Below, piece by piece: positions 7,851 to 15,827 of a DNA stretch of 34,709 nucleotides (its first letter is position 1; every line of letters starts with the position of its first letter). The stretch spans positions 1 through 34,709 of the forward strand of contig JAAYHI010000033.1 of assembly GCA_012727415.1 (NCBI GenBank), read 5' to 3'. This DNA comes from Bacillota bacterium (GTDB lineage Bacteria; Bacillota; Proteinivoracia; UBA4975). A program made the position numbers and the translations under genes. The notes under the pieces are model-generated. The model searched no databases and was not told the origin of the DNA. It saw nothing but the letters and a program-made list of their open reading frames with translations.

Positions 7851-7888
7851 AATTACTGGGCAGCCTCCGGGCTGCCCAGTAATTTTTT
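7851..7888 (+). terminator. Strong rho-independent terminator
   Basis: A 15-bp perfect stem (7851-7865 with 7870-7884, including TACTGGGCAGCC/GGCTGCCCAGTA), TCCG tetraloop and a run of six T. It ends the PRC-barrel/zinc-ribbon/membrane-protein transcript. Confidence 0.95.
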
Positions 7889-7927
7889 CCCGGTGGCGGC
7901 GATAAGCTTTTAGCAGGGGGGAAAAGC

Positions 7928-8977
7928 ATGCTGACGAAACTGCCTCAAAACTCTTTGCTAAAAAGGGCCTTGCAGATTGCCGGCCTCGTCCTTGTCCTGA
8001 TTGTCAGCTATCTATTGCGCCGCCAGTTATTGGCGGTATTGGGGCCGCTGCTTATTGCCATAACAATATCTTATATTCTCAATCCCCTGGTCCTCTGGCT
8101 GGAACAGCGGCGCTTAAGCCGTACAATGGCGGTAATCTTGATCTTTGCAGTTTTTTTTGGCATGGCCTTTATTTTCTTAGCCAGGGTATTGCCACTGTTT
8201 GCCGACGAAGCCAATAACCTGGTGCGCCGGTTGCCCCAGTATCTTGAGCAGGGGCAGGGGCTGCTGACTAAGTTTTACAGTGCTGCCCACCGTCTCAACC
8301 TCCCCTTGTCAATTATTCAAGCCCTGGAGAAGAGTTTGGATACACTGGAAGCCAGGATGTTGGCCGCCTTGGGAAGAATACCTGAAGTTACAATTAACGC
8401 TGCCAGGGGCCTGATTAGCTTTTTTCTGGTCTTGGTGCTCAGCTTCTATATTTTAAGGGATTTTGACATGCTAAAGGACAGCTTGTATTACATTATCCCC
8501 CGCAAGGGCAAGTCCCGAGCCCGCAAGATTCTCCATGAAGTGGACAGCAGCTTGGGCAGGTACTTGCGAGGGCAACTGTTTCTGGCCCTGGCAGTGGGGG
8601 TGCTCACATATATAAGCTTATTGGTGCTGGGAGTGGAGTTTTCTCTGCTGTGGGGTCTTTTTGCCGGGCTCACCAACACCATACCCTACTTCGGCCCCAT
8701 CCTTGGCGCCGTGCCGGCAGTGCTTATGGCCCTGTTGACTTCTTCGACCCTGGCTATAAAAACCGTCATTGTATTTGTCATCATCCAGCAGGTGGAAAGC
8801 AATTTCATCTCCCCCTATGTACTGGGCAAGACTTTGGATCTGCACCCGCTGGTGGTGCTGTTAGCCTTGCTGGCAGGGGGGCAGTTTTTTGGGTTTTGGG
8901 GCCTCATTGCCGCCGTCCCTGCGGCAGCCGTCGCCAGGATTGTTATACGCAACCTGGTCCTGCCTCCTTTAGAGTGA
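7928..8977 (+). CDS. AI-2E/PerM-family permease
   Basis: A 349-residue polytopic membrane protein of the AI-2E transporter (PerM/YtvI/YdbI) family. Layout: two N-terminal TM helices (about residues 12-60), one around 65-85, an extracytoplasmic/amphipathic segment (about 90-150), then about five more helices from 155 on. The conserved GLTNTIPYFGPILGAVPA motif sits near residue 245. The ATG follows AGGGGGGAAAAG at good spacing. Family members include autoinducer-2 exporters and Na+/H+ antiporter-like proteins, so the substrate is open. The gene stands alone between a terminator and the T-box promoter of alaS. Confidence 0.88.
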   Translation: MLTKLPQNSLLKRALQIAGLVLVLIVSYLLRRQLLAVLGPLLIAITISYILNPLVLWLEQRRLSRTMAVILIFAVFFGMAFIFLARVLPLFADEANNLVRRLPQYLEQGQGLLTKFYSAAHRLNLPLSIIQALEKSLDTLEARMLAALGRIPEVTINAARGLISFFLVLVLSFYILRDFDMLKDSLYYIIPRKGKSRARKILHEVDSSLGRYLRGQLFLALAVGVLTYISLLVLGVEFSLLWGLFAGLTNTIPYFGPILGAVPAVLMALLTSSTLAIKTVIVFVIIQQVESNFISPYVLGKTLDLHPLVVLLALLAGGQFFGFWGLIAAVPAAAVARIVIRNLVLPPLE

Positions 8978-9009
8978 AGAGGTTGTGGCGGGAAGCAATG
9001 TCCCGGCAG

Positions 9010-9038
9010 TTGACAGGCTGAGGGCAGATGGATATAAT
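9010..9038 (+). promoter_or_regulatory. Sigma-A promoter of the alaS operon
   Basis: Exact consensus TTGACA (9010-9015) and TATAAT (9033-9038) separated by 17 bases. It points at the T-box leader; transcription would start near 9045. Confidence 0.92.
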
Positions 9039-9044
9039 TTGTGT

Positions 9045-9273
9045 ATCAATGGCAAAATACCCATGAAGGGGCAAGCTTGCTGCGGCGCCTTCCAGAGAGG
9101 AACCCCTGGCTGAAAGGTTCCGGCAAAGCTGCAGGCGGCCACCCCCGAGGTGGAGGCGAGGAGCCTCACGGCTGATCCCGTTACAGATCTGCTGAGTTGA
9201 TCGGCATTGTCCGGTAAACAAGGTGGTACCGCGGCTAAGCCCGTCCTTGTATTGGGGATGGGCATATTTTTTT
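9045..9273 (+). promoter_or_regulatory. T-box riboswitch controlling alaS
   Basis: A tRNA-sensing leader of about 230 nt fills the otherwise gene-free gap between 8977 and 9293. Hallmarks: the AGAGAG...GGCTGAAAG element of Stem I (about 9110-9150), the T-box core AAGGTGGTACCGCG at 9220-9233, and an overlapping terminator. Uncharged tRNA-Ala would stabilise the antiterminator and allow readthrough. The tRNA identity is inferred from the downstream gene; I could not place the specifier codon with certainty. Confidence 0.93.
9239..9273 (+). terminator. T-box regulated terminator
   Basis: GCCCGTCC (9239-9246) pairs with GGATGGGC (9256-9263) and is followed shortly by a T-rich run. It is the off-state structure competing with the T-box antiterminator immediately upstream. 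Confidence 0.85.
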
Positions 9274-9292
9274 ATTGAGGAAGGTGTAAGCA

Positions 9293-11911
9293 ATGAAGGG
9301 TAATGAAATACGCAGGCGTTTTTTACAGTTTTTTGAGGGCAAGGGTCACACCATTGTCGACAGCTTTAGTCTGGTTCCGGAAAATGATCCCAGCCTCCTT
9401 ATTATCGGGGCGGGAATGGCGCCGCTGAAACCGTTCTTTACCGGTGCCAAGACCCCTCCTAACCGGCGCATGGCCAGCAGTCAGAAGTGCGTGCGCACAG
9501 GAGATATTGAGATGGTGGGGCAGACTGCCAGGCACCATACTTTTTTCGAAATGCTGGGCAACTTTTCTTTCGGGGATTACTTTAAGAAAGAGGCAATTGC
9601 CTGGGCCTGGGAGTTTTTGTTGGAGGATTTGAAAATCGATGTCGATAAGCTCTGGGTTTCTGTATATGAAGAGGATCAGGAAGCCTGGGACATCTGGCAT
9701 CATACCATGGGAGTTCCTGCCGGGCGCATTGTCCGTCTGGGCAAAGAAGATAACTTTTGGGAAATCGGGGTGGGCCCCTGCGGTCCCTGTTCCGAGATTT
9801 ATGTCGACCTGGGCCCGGAATTTGGCTGCGGCAGTCCTGAGTGCAAACCTGGTTGCGACTGTGACCGCTATTTGGAGATTTGGAACTTGGTCTTTACCCA
9901 GTTTGATAAAGACGAAGAGGGCAATTACAACCCCCTGCCCCATCCCAATATTGACACCGGCATGGGGCTGGAGAGGCTGGCAGCAGTCCTCCAGGGGGTT
10001 CCCACCAATTACGACTGCGACCTGATTTTCCCCTTGATAGAGCATTTCGCAGATCTTGCAGGCGTAGAGTATGCAGATCAAAAATACACTCAATCCCTGC
10101 GGATTTTGGGCGACCATTTTCGGGCCGTGGCCTTCATGCTGGCCGACGGCATCCTTCCCAGCAATGAGGGCAGGGGCTATGTCCTCCGCCGCCTGCTGCG
10201 GCGGGCAGTGCGCCACGGCATTCTCTGTGGCATTGAAGGCCCCTTCCTGTATACAGCAGTTGAGCCGCTGCTGAAGATCTTCCCCGACATCTACCCGGAA
10301 CTGACTGCCAATACGCAGCACCTCATTGCCACCATTAAGGCTGAAGAGGAGCGGTTCCTGGCCACCATTCAATCGGGGATGGAATTGCTGAAATCTCTGT
10401 TGGCCAAGGTGGGGAAAGGGGGAGTCCTGAATGGCGAAGAGGCCTTCCGCCTGTATGATACCTTTGGCTTCCCCCTGGAGCTGACAGTGGAAATTGCCGG
10501 TGAGCAACAAGTGAAGGTTGACGAGGACGGTTTCCGCAAGGCCCTGGAGGGCCAGAGGGCCCAAGCCCGGGCAGCCCGGGAACAAGTCGATGCCATGTTG
10601 TTGGAGAGAACTTCCGACTTAGTGGCGGATTTGCCGGCGACTACTTTTACAGGTTACAGCACTTTTTCTGCCAGTGCCCGTGTCCTGGCTCTGCTGGATG
10701 GCAAGGAGCATCTGGACCAGGCGGAAGCTGGCCAGGAAATCCTCATTGTCCTGGACCAGACGCCCTTTTACCCCGAAGGCGGCGGCCAGGTGGGAGATGG
10801 CGGCATCATGCGCGGGGAAAGGGCTGTGGTGGAAATTGACACTGCCAGCAAGAGCGACGCTGTCATCCTGCATCGGGGAAGAGTCCTGGAGGGAGTTCTC
10901 CGGTCAGGAGACAATGTCACTGCGGAAGTGGACACCCGGCGCCGAGATATCGAGGCTAATCACACCGCCACCCATCTCCTTCACCATGCCCTGAGGAAAG
11001 TGTTGGGCGAACATGTGCGCCAGGCTGGTTCCCTGGTGGAGGCCGACAGGCTGCGCTTTGACTTTACTCATACTCAGCCTGTTACTTCCCAGGAGATTCA
11101 GCGCATAGAACAAGAGGTCAATGCCCTTATTGCCGCTGATTTGCCGGTGGAATGCAGGGAGATGAACATGGAAGACGCCCAGCGCCTGGGGGCAATTGCC
11201 CTCTTTGGCGAGAAATATGGGGCTACGGTGCGGGTGGTCTCGGTGGGGGATGTCAGTCGCGAACTGTGTGGCGGCACCCATGTGGCCACTACTTCCCGCA
11301 TTCGGGGCTTTAAGATCCTGTCCGAGTCCGGCATCGGCGCCGGGTTGCGCCGCATCGAGGCGGTAACCGGCAATGGCTTGCTGCGATATTTCTTTGCCCT
11401 GGAGGATACTCTGGAAGGGGCTGCGCGGGCAGCCAAGGCACGCCGGGAAAACCTGGTCTCCCGCATTGAAGAGCTGCAGCAGGAGTTGAGGGAGCAGAAG
11501 CAGAAGGCGGAAAAACTGGAAACAAAAATCTTGGCCCTTGAAAGCGACAATTTGCTGGCGGCCGCTGAAGATGTGGCGGGAATCAAGGTTGTATCCGGCC
11601 AGGTGCCCGCTTTGGATATGGCAGCCCTGCGCAATAATTCCGAGCTTATTTTGGGCAGGCTGGGCAGTGGTGTCGTCGTCCTGGGGGCAATAGTCGGCGA
11701 CAAGGTCAACTTGGTGGCCACGGTGAGCAAGGACTTGGTGGCCAAGGGTATCCACGCCGGCAAGATCATCGGGGAAGTTGCCCGGGTTGCCGGTGGCGGC
11801 GGCGGTGGCCGCCCCGATATGGCCCAGGCCGGGGGCAAGGATCCCTCGCGGCTTAAGGAGGCCCTGGCCCTGGTTGCCGGCCTGGTTGCCAACCAGGCAG
11901 AGGGTAAGTGA
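9293..11911 (+). CDS. alaS: Alanyl-tRNA synthetase
   Basis: Charges tRNA-Ala with alanine in the cytoplasm and hydrolyses mischarged Ser/Gly-tRNA. The 872 residues match the usual family length. The class II catalytic core begins at EIRRRFLQFFEGKGH, with KCVRTGDIEMVG and FFEMLGNFSFGDYF motifs in the first 110 residues. The editing domain carries the zinc-site HTATH around H557 and CGGTHV around C659. A coiled coil follows at about 710-750. The DHHA1 C-terminal domain ends with the glycine-rich GGGGGGRPDMAQAGG. The ATG follows GGAAGGTG. It is the first gene of a long same-strand operon under T-box control. Confidence 0.98.
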   Translation: MKGNEIRRRFLQFFEGKGHTIVDSFSLVPENDPSLLIIGAGMAPLKPFFTGAKTPPNRRMASSQKCVRTGDIEMVGQTARHHTFFEMLGNFSFGDYFKKEAIAWAWEFLLEDLKIDVDKLWVSVYEEDQEAWDIWHHTMGVPAGRIVRLGKEDNFWEIGVGPCGPCSEIYVDLGPEFGCGSPECKPGCDCDRYLEIWNLVFTQFDKDEEGNYNPLPHPNIDTGMGLERLAAVLQGVPTNYDCDLIFPLIEHFADLAGVEYADQKYTQSLRILGDHFRAVAFMLADGILPSNEGRGYVLRRLLRRAVRHGILCGIEGPFLYTAVEPLLKIFPDIYPELTANTQHLIATIKAEEERFLATIQSGMELLKSLLAKVGKGGVLNGEEAFRLYDTFGFPLELTVEIAGEQQVKVDEDGFRKALEGQRAQARAAREQVDAMLLERTSDLVADLPATTFTGYSTFSASARVLALLDGKEHLDQAEAGQEILIVLDQTPFYPEGGGQVGDGGIMRGERAVVEIDTASKSDAVILHRGRVLEGVLRSGDNVTAEVDTRRRDIEANHTATHLLHHALRKVLGEHVRQAGSLVEADRLRFDFTHTQPVTSQEIQRIEQEVNALIAADLPVECREMNMEDAQRLGAIALFGEKYGATVRVVSVGDVSRELCGGTHVATTSRIRGFKILSESGIGAGLRRIEAVTGNGLLRYFFALEDTLEGAARAAKARRENLVSRIEELQQELREQKQKAEKLETKILALESDNLLAAAEDVAGIKVVSGQVPALDMAALRNNSELILGRLGSGVVVLGAIVGDKVNLVATVSKDLVAKGIHAGKIIGEVARVAGGGGGGRPDMAQAGGKDPSRLKEALALVAGLVANQAEGK

Positions 11912-11941
11912 ATACAATAATTTCAAGGGGGAAGTAATATT

Positions 11942-12007
11942 ATGCAGGAGTTAATGGCAGTTTGGCGAATATATCCTTTAGACTTAGGGGGTGGATATTT
12001 TGAGTAA
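11942..12007 (+). CDS. Possible 21-residue leader ORF upstream of ireB
   Basis: The ATG at 11942 is preceded by AAGGGGGAAG at suitable spacing and encodes MQELMAVWRIYPLDLGGGYF plus one residue. It ends by overlapping the likely ireB TTG start by eight bases, and its codons for LGG carry the ireB Shine-Dalgarno. It may couple translation into ireB. No homology is recognised and it could be chance. Confidence 0.3.
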   Translation: MQELMAVWRIYPLDLGGGYFE

Positions 12008-12260
12008 GCAAACTCAAGATACTGTCAGCTTTCAAAAGAGCACCGATGAAGCCAACGAAACGAAGAAAATTTTGCTGGAAGTAGCAGAAGCTTTGGCAGA
12101 GAAGGGCTACAATCCAATTAATCAGATTGTCGGCTACCTTATCTCTGCCGACCCCGCATACATTACCAGCCACAACAACGCCCGCAACCTCATCCGCAAA
12201 CTGGAACGGGACGATATTCTGGATGAGTTAGTATCCTCCTACTTGAAAGGAAATAACTAA
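12000..12260 (+). CDS. ireB: IreB family regulatory phosphoprotein (DUF965)
   Basis: An 86-residue cytoplasmic protein with the family signature EKGYNPINQIVGYLISADPAY, then HNNARNLIRKLERD. In enterococci IreB is a substrate of the PASTA kinase IreK and influences cephalosporin resistance; the same role here is inference from the family. An N-terminal Thr/Ser-rich stretch (SKQTQDTVSF) fits the phosphorylation region. The TTG at 12000 is preferred over GTG 11991 because AGGGGGTGG lies six bases upstream of TTG but overlaps the GTG. The alaS-ireB-ruvX order is conserved in Clostridia and Bacilli, here with one extra gene before ruvX. Confidence 0.93.
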   Translation: MSKQTQDTVSFQKSTDEANETKKILLEVAEALAEKGYNPINQIVGYLISADPAYITSHNNARNLIRKLERDDILDELVSSYLKGNN

Positions 12261-13205
12261 TTGTTTCCGGAATTGACAAAGCTGGGTCCATTGGCTGTCA
12301 GCCCATTGGGATTCGGCACCTTGTCTATCAGCCCCCTTCAATCTTCCCTTGCGGCAGAACAGGGGGCTGAACTCTTGTGTTACGCCTGGGATAAAGGGAT
12401 TAATTTTTGGGACACTGCCGAAATCTATGAGAATTATCCTGTTTTGCGGGCTGCCGTTAGGCGCTTGCAGGGTTTGCCGGTAATTGCCTCCAAGACCTAT
12501 GCTTATACGGCGGAGCAGGCTGCGGCGGCGGTGGACAAGGCGCGCAGGGAATTAGGAATAGATTGCCTGGATATTATGCTCCTGCACGAGCAGACTGCCC
12601 AGACCCTGCCGGGGCACAGGGAAGCCCTGGACTGGCTGGCAACTGCCCGGGAAAAGGGAGTAATCCGGGCTGTTGGTGTATCCACCCACAGCGTGGCCTG
12701 TGTGTTGGCTGCCGCCGACTATCCTGAAATCGATGTCATTCACCCCCTCTATAATATGGAGGGAGTAGGCATCCACGACGGCAGCTGCGAAGATATGGCC
12801 ACCGCCATTGCTGCTGCCAAAGCTAAGGGCAAGGGCATATATGCCATGAAGGTGCTGGGTGGCGGCACCCTTTACCGTCACGCCCAAGCTGCAATTAACC
12901 ATGTTCGCAGTCAGCCCTGGTTTGACTGCGCCGTAATAGGCATGTCCACCACCGCCGAAATTGACTGTAATGTGGCCCTTTTCCAGGGCCATGCCCCTGA
13001 TGCCCGCACTTTGCTCCAGGTGCAGGGCCGGCGCAGGTTTCTGCACAGGGCTGACTGGTGTCAGGGTTGCGGCAACTGTGTCCAAGCCTGTGGCCAGGGG
13101 GCCCTGGGCCTGGAGCAGGGGCAGGTCCAGGTGCGTCATGAGCTGTGTGTCCTGTGCGGCTATTGCAGCCGCCACTGTGAGCTCATGTGCCTGAAAATAA
13201 TTTAA
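12261..13205 (+). CDS. Aldo/keto reductase with C-terminal 4Fe-4S ferredoxin domain
   Basis: A 314-residue protein. The N-terminal AKR barrel shows the family tetrad: D51 and Y56 (FWDTAEIYENY), K78 (IASKTY) and H109 (LLHEQ). From about 265 the tail has a di-cluster ferredoxin pattern (CQGCGNCVQAC and CVLCGYCSRHC), so it probably carries two 4Fe-4S clusters. Such fusions are common in anaerobes, but substrate and electron partner are unknown. The start is TTG at 12261, right after the ireB stop, with AAAGGAAA nearby. It sits between ireB and ruvX, where most relatives have no gene, so it probably shares their transcript. Confidence 0.9.
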   Translation: MFPELTKLGPLAVSPLGFGTLSISPLQSSLAAEQGAELLCYAWDKGINFWDTAEIYENYPVLRAAVRRLQGLPVIASKTYAYTAEQAAAAVDKARRELGIDCLDIMLLHEQTAQTLPGHREALDWLATAREKGVIRAVGVSTHSVACVLAAADYPEIDVIHPLYNMEGVGIHDGSCEDMATAIAAAKAKGKGIYAMKVLGGGTLYRHAQAAINHVRSQPWFDCAVIGMSTTAEIDCNVALFQGHAPDARTLLQVQGRRRFLHRADWCQGCGNCVQACGQGALGLEQGQVQVRHELCVLCGYCSRHCELMCLKII

Positions 13206-13232
13206 GGGAGGGGCCGTAAAGTAGAACGCATT

Positions 13233-13637
13233 ATGGCTTTGGATGTCGGCGACAAGCGCATCGGCGTTGCCATCTCCGATCCCTTGCAGTTAACTGCCCA
13301 GGGTCTGTTGGTCCTGGACAACTCCCCGGAAGTGTTTGCCGAAATTGCTGGCCTGTGCCGGGAATATGCTGTGGGCAAGATTGTCGTCGGACTGCCTAAG
13401 AATATGAACAACACCCTTGGGCCCCGGGCCCAGCAAACACTTAAATTTTCCGAGCAATTGGCCGATGCCACAGGCCTGCCCGTTGTAATGGAAGACGAAC
13501 GCCTGACCACCGTCGCTGCAAATCGGGCGATGCTGGAGGCAGACATTAGCCGCCGCAAGCGCCGCAAGGCAATTGATAAAATGGCAGCGGTGCTTATTCT
13601 GCAAAATTATTTAGCCAGAGGTGAAAAAAATGACTGA
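13233..13637 (+). CDS. ruvX: Holliday junction resolvase-like RuvX/YqgF
   Basis: RNase H-fold nuclease of the YqgF family, linked to 16S rRNA 5'-end maturation and proposed Holliday junction resolution. Motifs: ALDVGDKRIGVAISDP at the N-terminus, IVVGLPKNMNNTLGPRA in the middle, and EDERLTT, then KIDKMAAVLILQNYL-like sequence (AIDKMAAVLILQ) at the end. The ATG at 13233 is the only canonical start, giving 134 residues. The good Shine-Dalgarno AGGGAGG lies over 20 bases upstream and points instead at GTA 13221, which would add the usual VERI residues. The true start may thus be non-canonical, or a base may be wrong. The gene overlaps the next by eight bases. Confidence 0.93.
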   Translation: MALDVGDKRIGVAISDPLQLTAQGLLVLDNSPEVFAEIAGLCREYAVGKIVVGLPKNMNNTLGPRAQQTLKFSEQLADATGLPVVMEDERLTTVAANRAMLEADISRRKRRKAIDKMAAVLILQNYLARGEKND

Positions 13638-13878
13638 TGACAGTGACCTCATTCACCTGTATAATGAAGAAGATAATCAGGTGCTTCAATTCATTGAATA
13701 TAAAAGGCTGGCGGTAAAAGGAAGGATTTACGCCCTGTTGCAGCCGGAAGATGATCTCGAGCAGTTGGTAGCCTTTCGCGTGGAAGAAGCCGAAGACGGG
13801 GAAGACGTATATATTTATGTCGTTGACTCTGATGAACTCGATGCTGTAGATGAGGCCTGGAAAAAACTTCACTCCTGA
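13630..13878 (+). CDS. DUF1292 domain protein (YrzB-like)
   Basis: An 82-residue acidic protein with the DUF1292 pattern: IEYKRLAVKGRIYALLQPED, then VAFRVEEAEDGEDVYIYVVD. Function unknown. It is found next to ruvX across Firmicutes. The ATG at 13630 is preferred because AGAGGTG lies at good spacing; the GTG at 13621 is part of that Shine-Dalgarno. It overlaps the ruvX end, so translation is probably coupled. Confidence 0.9.
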   Translation: MTDDSDLIHLYNEEDNQVLQFIEYKRLAVKGRIYALLQPEDDLEQLVAFRVEEAEDGEDVYIYVVDSDELDAVDEAWKKLHS

Positions 13879-13892
13879 CTGGGGGAATTGGA

Positions 13893-14981
13893 TTGGAAAG
13901 AACTGACAAGGTCCCCGCTAAAAAGCGGCCTGTTTTAAAAGCATTTCTAATCATCGTTCTTATACTTATTATCGGTGCCGCCGGTGCCGGCTGGTATGGC
14001 TGGAACTGGCTGCAAAGCCAGCTTGAACCTGTAGGGGATTCCGACCACCCCATACTGGTGACTATTCCTAAGGGCACCTCCAGCACCGGTGCCGGCAACA
14101 TCCTCTACGAAGCCGGGTTAATCCGCAACAGCACAGTCTTCCGCCTGTGGATGCGGTACCATGAACTGGACGGCAAGATTCAGGCAGGGGATTATATTTT
14201 AAGCAATAACCTTAGCCTCAGGGAAATAGTGGACAAGTTGGTGAAGGGTGATGTGCACCGGGAAACCTTGCGTTTTACCATTCCCGAAGGATTGTTCCTG
14301 GAGGACATTGCTTCCCGCCTGGCTGACAGCGGCATTGTCGATGAGCAGAGATTCCTGGAATTGGCTGCAGACCTAAGTCTGTGGCAGGACTACTGGTTTA
14401 TCCGGGAACTGCCAGCGGGATTGGATGTTCCCCTTGAAGGCTATCTGTTTCCCAATACCTATGAGATTTGGGCTTCGGCAGAAAACAAGGAAGAGCTGGT
14501 TATTGCCATCATGCTTCGCCAGTTCGACCGGGTATTTACCGAGGAAATGCGGGCAGAAGCTAAGGACTTGGGCATGAGCGTCCATGAAGTAGTAACCCTT
14601 GCTTCTATTGTCGAAAAAGAAGCGGTGTCGGGCAAGGAGAGGCCCCTCATTGCCGGCGTGTTTTACAACCGCCTGAAGAAGAAAATGCCTCTGCAATCCT
14701 GCGCCACAGTAAATTACATTCTCAAGGATTTCTCCATCCGGGACATTTCCCCGTACAAAGACAATCCCTCTCGATATAATACCTACAAATATGGCGGTTT
14801 GCCGCCGGGGCCCATTGCTGCCCCGGGAAAGGCTGCCTTGGAAGCAGCCCTGCGGCCTGAAGCCTCAGACTATCTGTACTTTGTCGCCAAGGACGACGGC
14901 AGCGGTGAACATTATTTTGCCAAAACCTACGCCGAGCATATTAAAAATGCCAGAAAGGCTAAAGAGAACAGAAAACACTGA
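13893..14981 (+). CDS. mltG: Endolytic peptidoglycan transglycosylase MltG
   Basis: A membrane-anchored YceG/MltG lytic transglycosylase that cleaves nascent glycan strands and sets their length. One N-terminal TM helix lies at about residues 12-33 (FLIIVLILIIGAAGAGW). A LysM-like region follows (about 55-115, TIPKGTSSTGAGNIL), and then the catalytic domain. The likely catalytic glutamate is E241 in ASIVEKEA, followed by RPLIAGVFYNRL and the YNTYKYGGLPPGPI box. The TTG start at 13893 follows TGGGGGAATT. The length of 362 is normal. It shares the operon with ireB, which ties two cell-wall functions together. Confidence 0.95.
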   Translation: MERTDKVPAKKRPVLKAFLIIVLILIIGAAGAGWYGWNWLQSQLEPVGDSDHPILVTIPKGTSSTGAGNILYEAGLIRNSTVFRLWMRYHELDGKIQAGDYILSNNLSLREIVDKLVKGDVHRETLRFTIPEGLFLEDIASRLADSGIVDEQRFLELAADLSLWQDYWFIRELPAGLDVPLEGYLFPNTYEIWASAENKEELVIAIMLRQFDRVFTEEMRAEAKDLGMSVHEVVTLASIVEKEAVSGKERPLIAGVFYNRLKKKMPLQSCATVNYILKDFSIRDISPYKDNPSRYNTYKYGGLPPGPIAAPGKAALEAALRPEASDYLYFVAKDDGSGEHYFAKTYAEHIKNARKAKENRKH

Positions 14982-14997
14982 CAAGGAGGTTGGACCA

Positions 14998-15615
14998 ATG
15001 AATGCCAAACCGCTGATCATTGGTCTTGCCGGAGGCACCGGCTCGGGCAAGACTTCTGTCACCCGGGCCATTGTCAATGCGCTGCCCCCGGACAGCGTTG
15101 CTGTCCTGGAGCACGACAGCTACTACAAGGACCAAAGTCATCTTAGCTTTGAGGAGAGACTGAAGACAAATTATGACCACCCCTTTGCCTTCGACACCCC
15201 ACTTCTCATTGAGCACCTGGAAAAGCTGCAGCGGGGGATGGCTATTGAAAAGCCCGTTTATTCCTTCGTGGAGCACACCCGCCTGCCCGAAACTCAGCTC
15301 GTTCCCAGCAGGCCTGTTGTAATTCTCGAGGGCATTCTCATTCTCGAAGATGAGCGCATTCGGGATTTGTTAGATATTAAGGTTTATGTCGATACCGACG
15401 CCGATGTCCGCATCATCCGCAGAATTCTCCGGGACATTAAAGAGCGGGGAAGGACCCTGGAATCTGTCGTCGACCAATACCTTAACGTCGTCCGGCCAAT
15501 GCATTTGCGCTTTGTTGAACCCACTAAGCGCTATGCAGATATCATCATTCCCGAAGGAGCCGAAAACACTGTAGCCATAGACCTCTTAGTCTCCAAAATC
15601 CTTCACGAAGCCTAG
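14998..15615 (+). CDS. udk: Uridine kinase
   Basis: Phosphorylates uridine and cytidine to UMP/CMP in pyrimidine salvage. The P-loop GLAGGTGSGKTS is at residues 9-20. Further markers are EHDSYYKDQSHLSFEER, YDHPFAFDTPLL, the ILEGILIL strand and RRILRDIKERGR in the lid. At 205 residues it has the usual length. The ATG follows AAGGAGG at eight bases. It is the last gene of the alaS operon. Its TAG stop is the first three bases of a 30-bp REP-like repeat, so the mobile repeat begins exactly at the end of the coding sequence. Confidence 0.96.
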   Translation: MNAKPLIIGLAGGTGSGKTSVTRAIVNALPPDSVAVLEHDSYYKDQSHLSFEERLKTNYDHPFAFDTPLLIEHLEKLQRGMAIEKPVYSFVEHTRLPETQLVPSRPVVILEGILILEDERIRDLLDIKVYVDTDADVRIIRRILRDIKERGRTLESVVDQYLNVVRPMHLRFVEPTKRYADIIIPEGAENTVAIDLLVSKILHEA

Positions 15616-15672
15616 GAAGCACGGGGACGGTTCTCCTGCTTCTAGGAAGCACGGGGACGGTTCTCCTGCTTC
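15613..15672 (+). repeat. Two tandem REP-like repeats upstream of the RAYT gene
   Basis: Two identical 30-bp units (15613-15642, 15643-15672). Each has GAAGCA and TGCTTC ends able to pair around a core containing GGGGACGGTTCT. The same core appears inverted after the transposase gene at 16626-16696. Confidence 0.92.
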
Positions 15673-15703
15673 CAACCACGATAGAACCAATCCATAGTCC
15701 GGT

Positions 15704-15725
15704 AACCCCCCTGGCGGGGTTTTTC
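15704..15725 (+). terminator. Terminator of the alaS-udk operon
   Basis: AACCCC (15704-15709) pairs with GGGGTT (15716-15721) around CCTGGC, followed by a short T run. The rest of the gap to the RAYT gene shows nothing further I can support. Confidence 0.8.
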
Positions 15726-15827
15726 TATTTCGACACAATTCGACAGCGCGGCGTTGCCAGTTGTGATACACTGGAGCAAACCTGCTTCTGAGCCAGTCTG
15801 TTAAGTCAGAAGGAAAGGGATGAGAGT

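Noticed and set aside
9323..10585. 420-codon minus-strand ORF
   Set aside because: Antisense shadow of alaS, which has full family motifs.
14791..14997. Longer udk frame
   Set aside because: The upstream part is in the mltG gene; AAGGAGG and family homology fix ATG 14998.
15613..15672. CRISPR array
   Set aside because: Only two abutting repeats without spacers; better explained as REP repeats of the RAYT.
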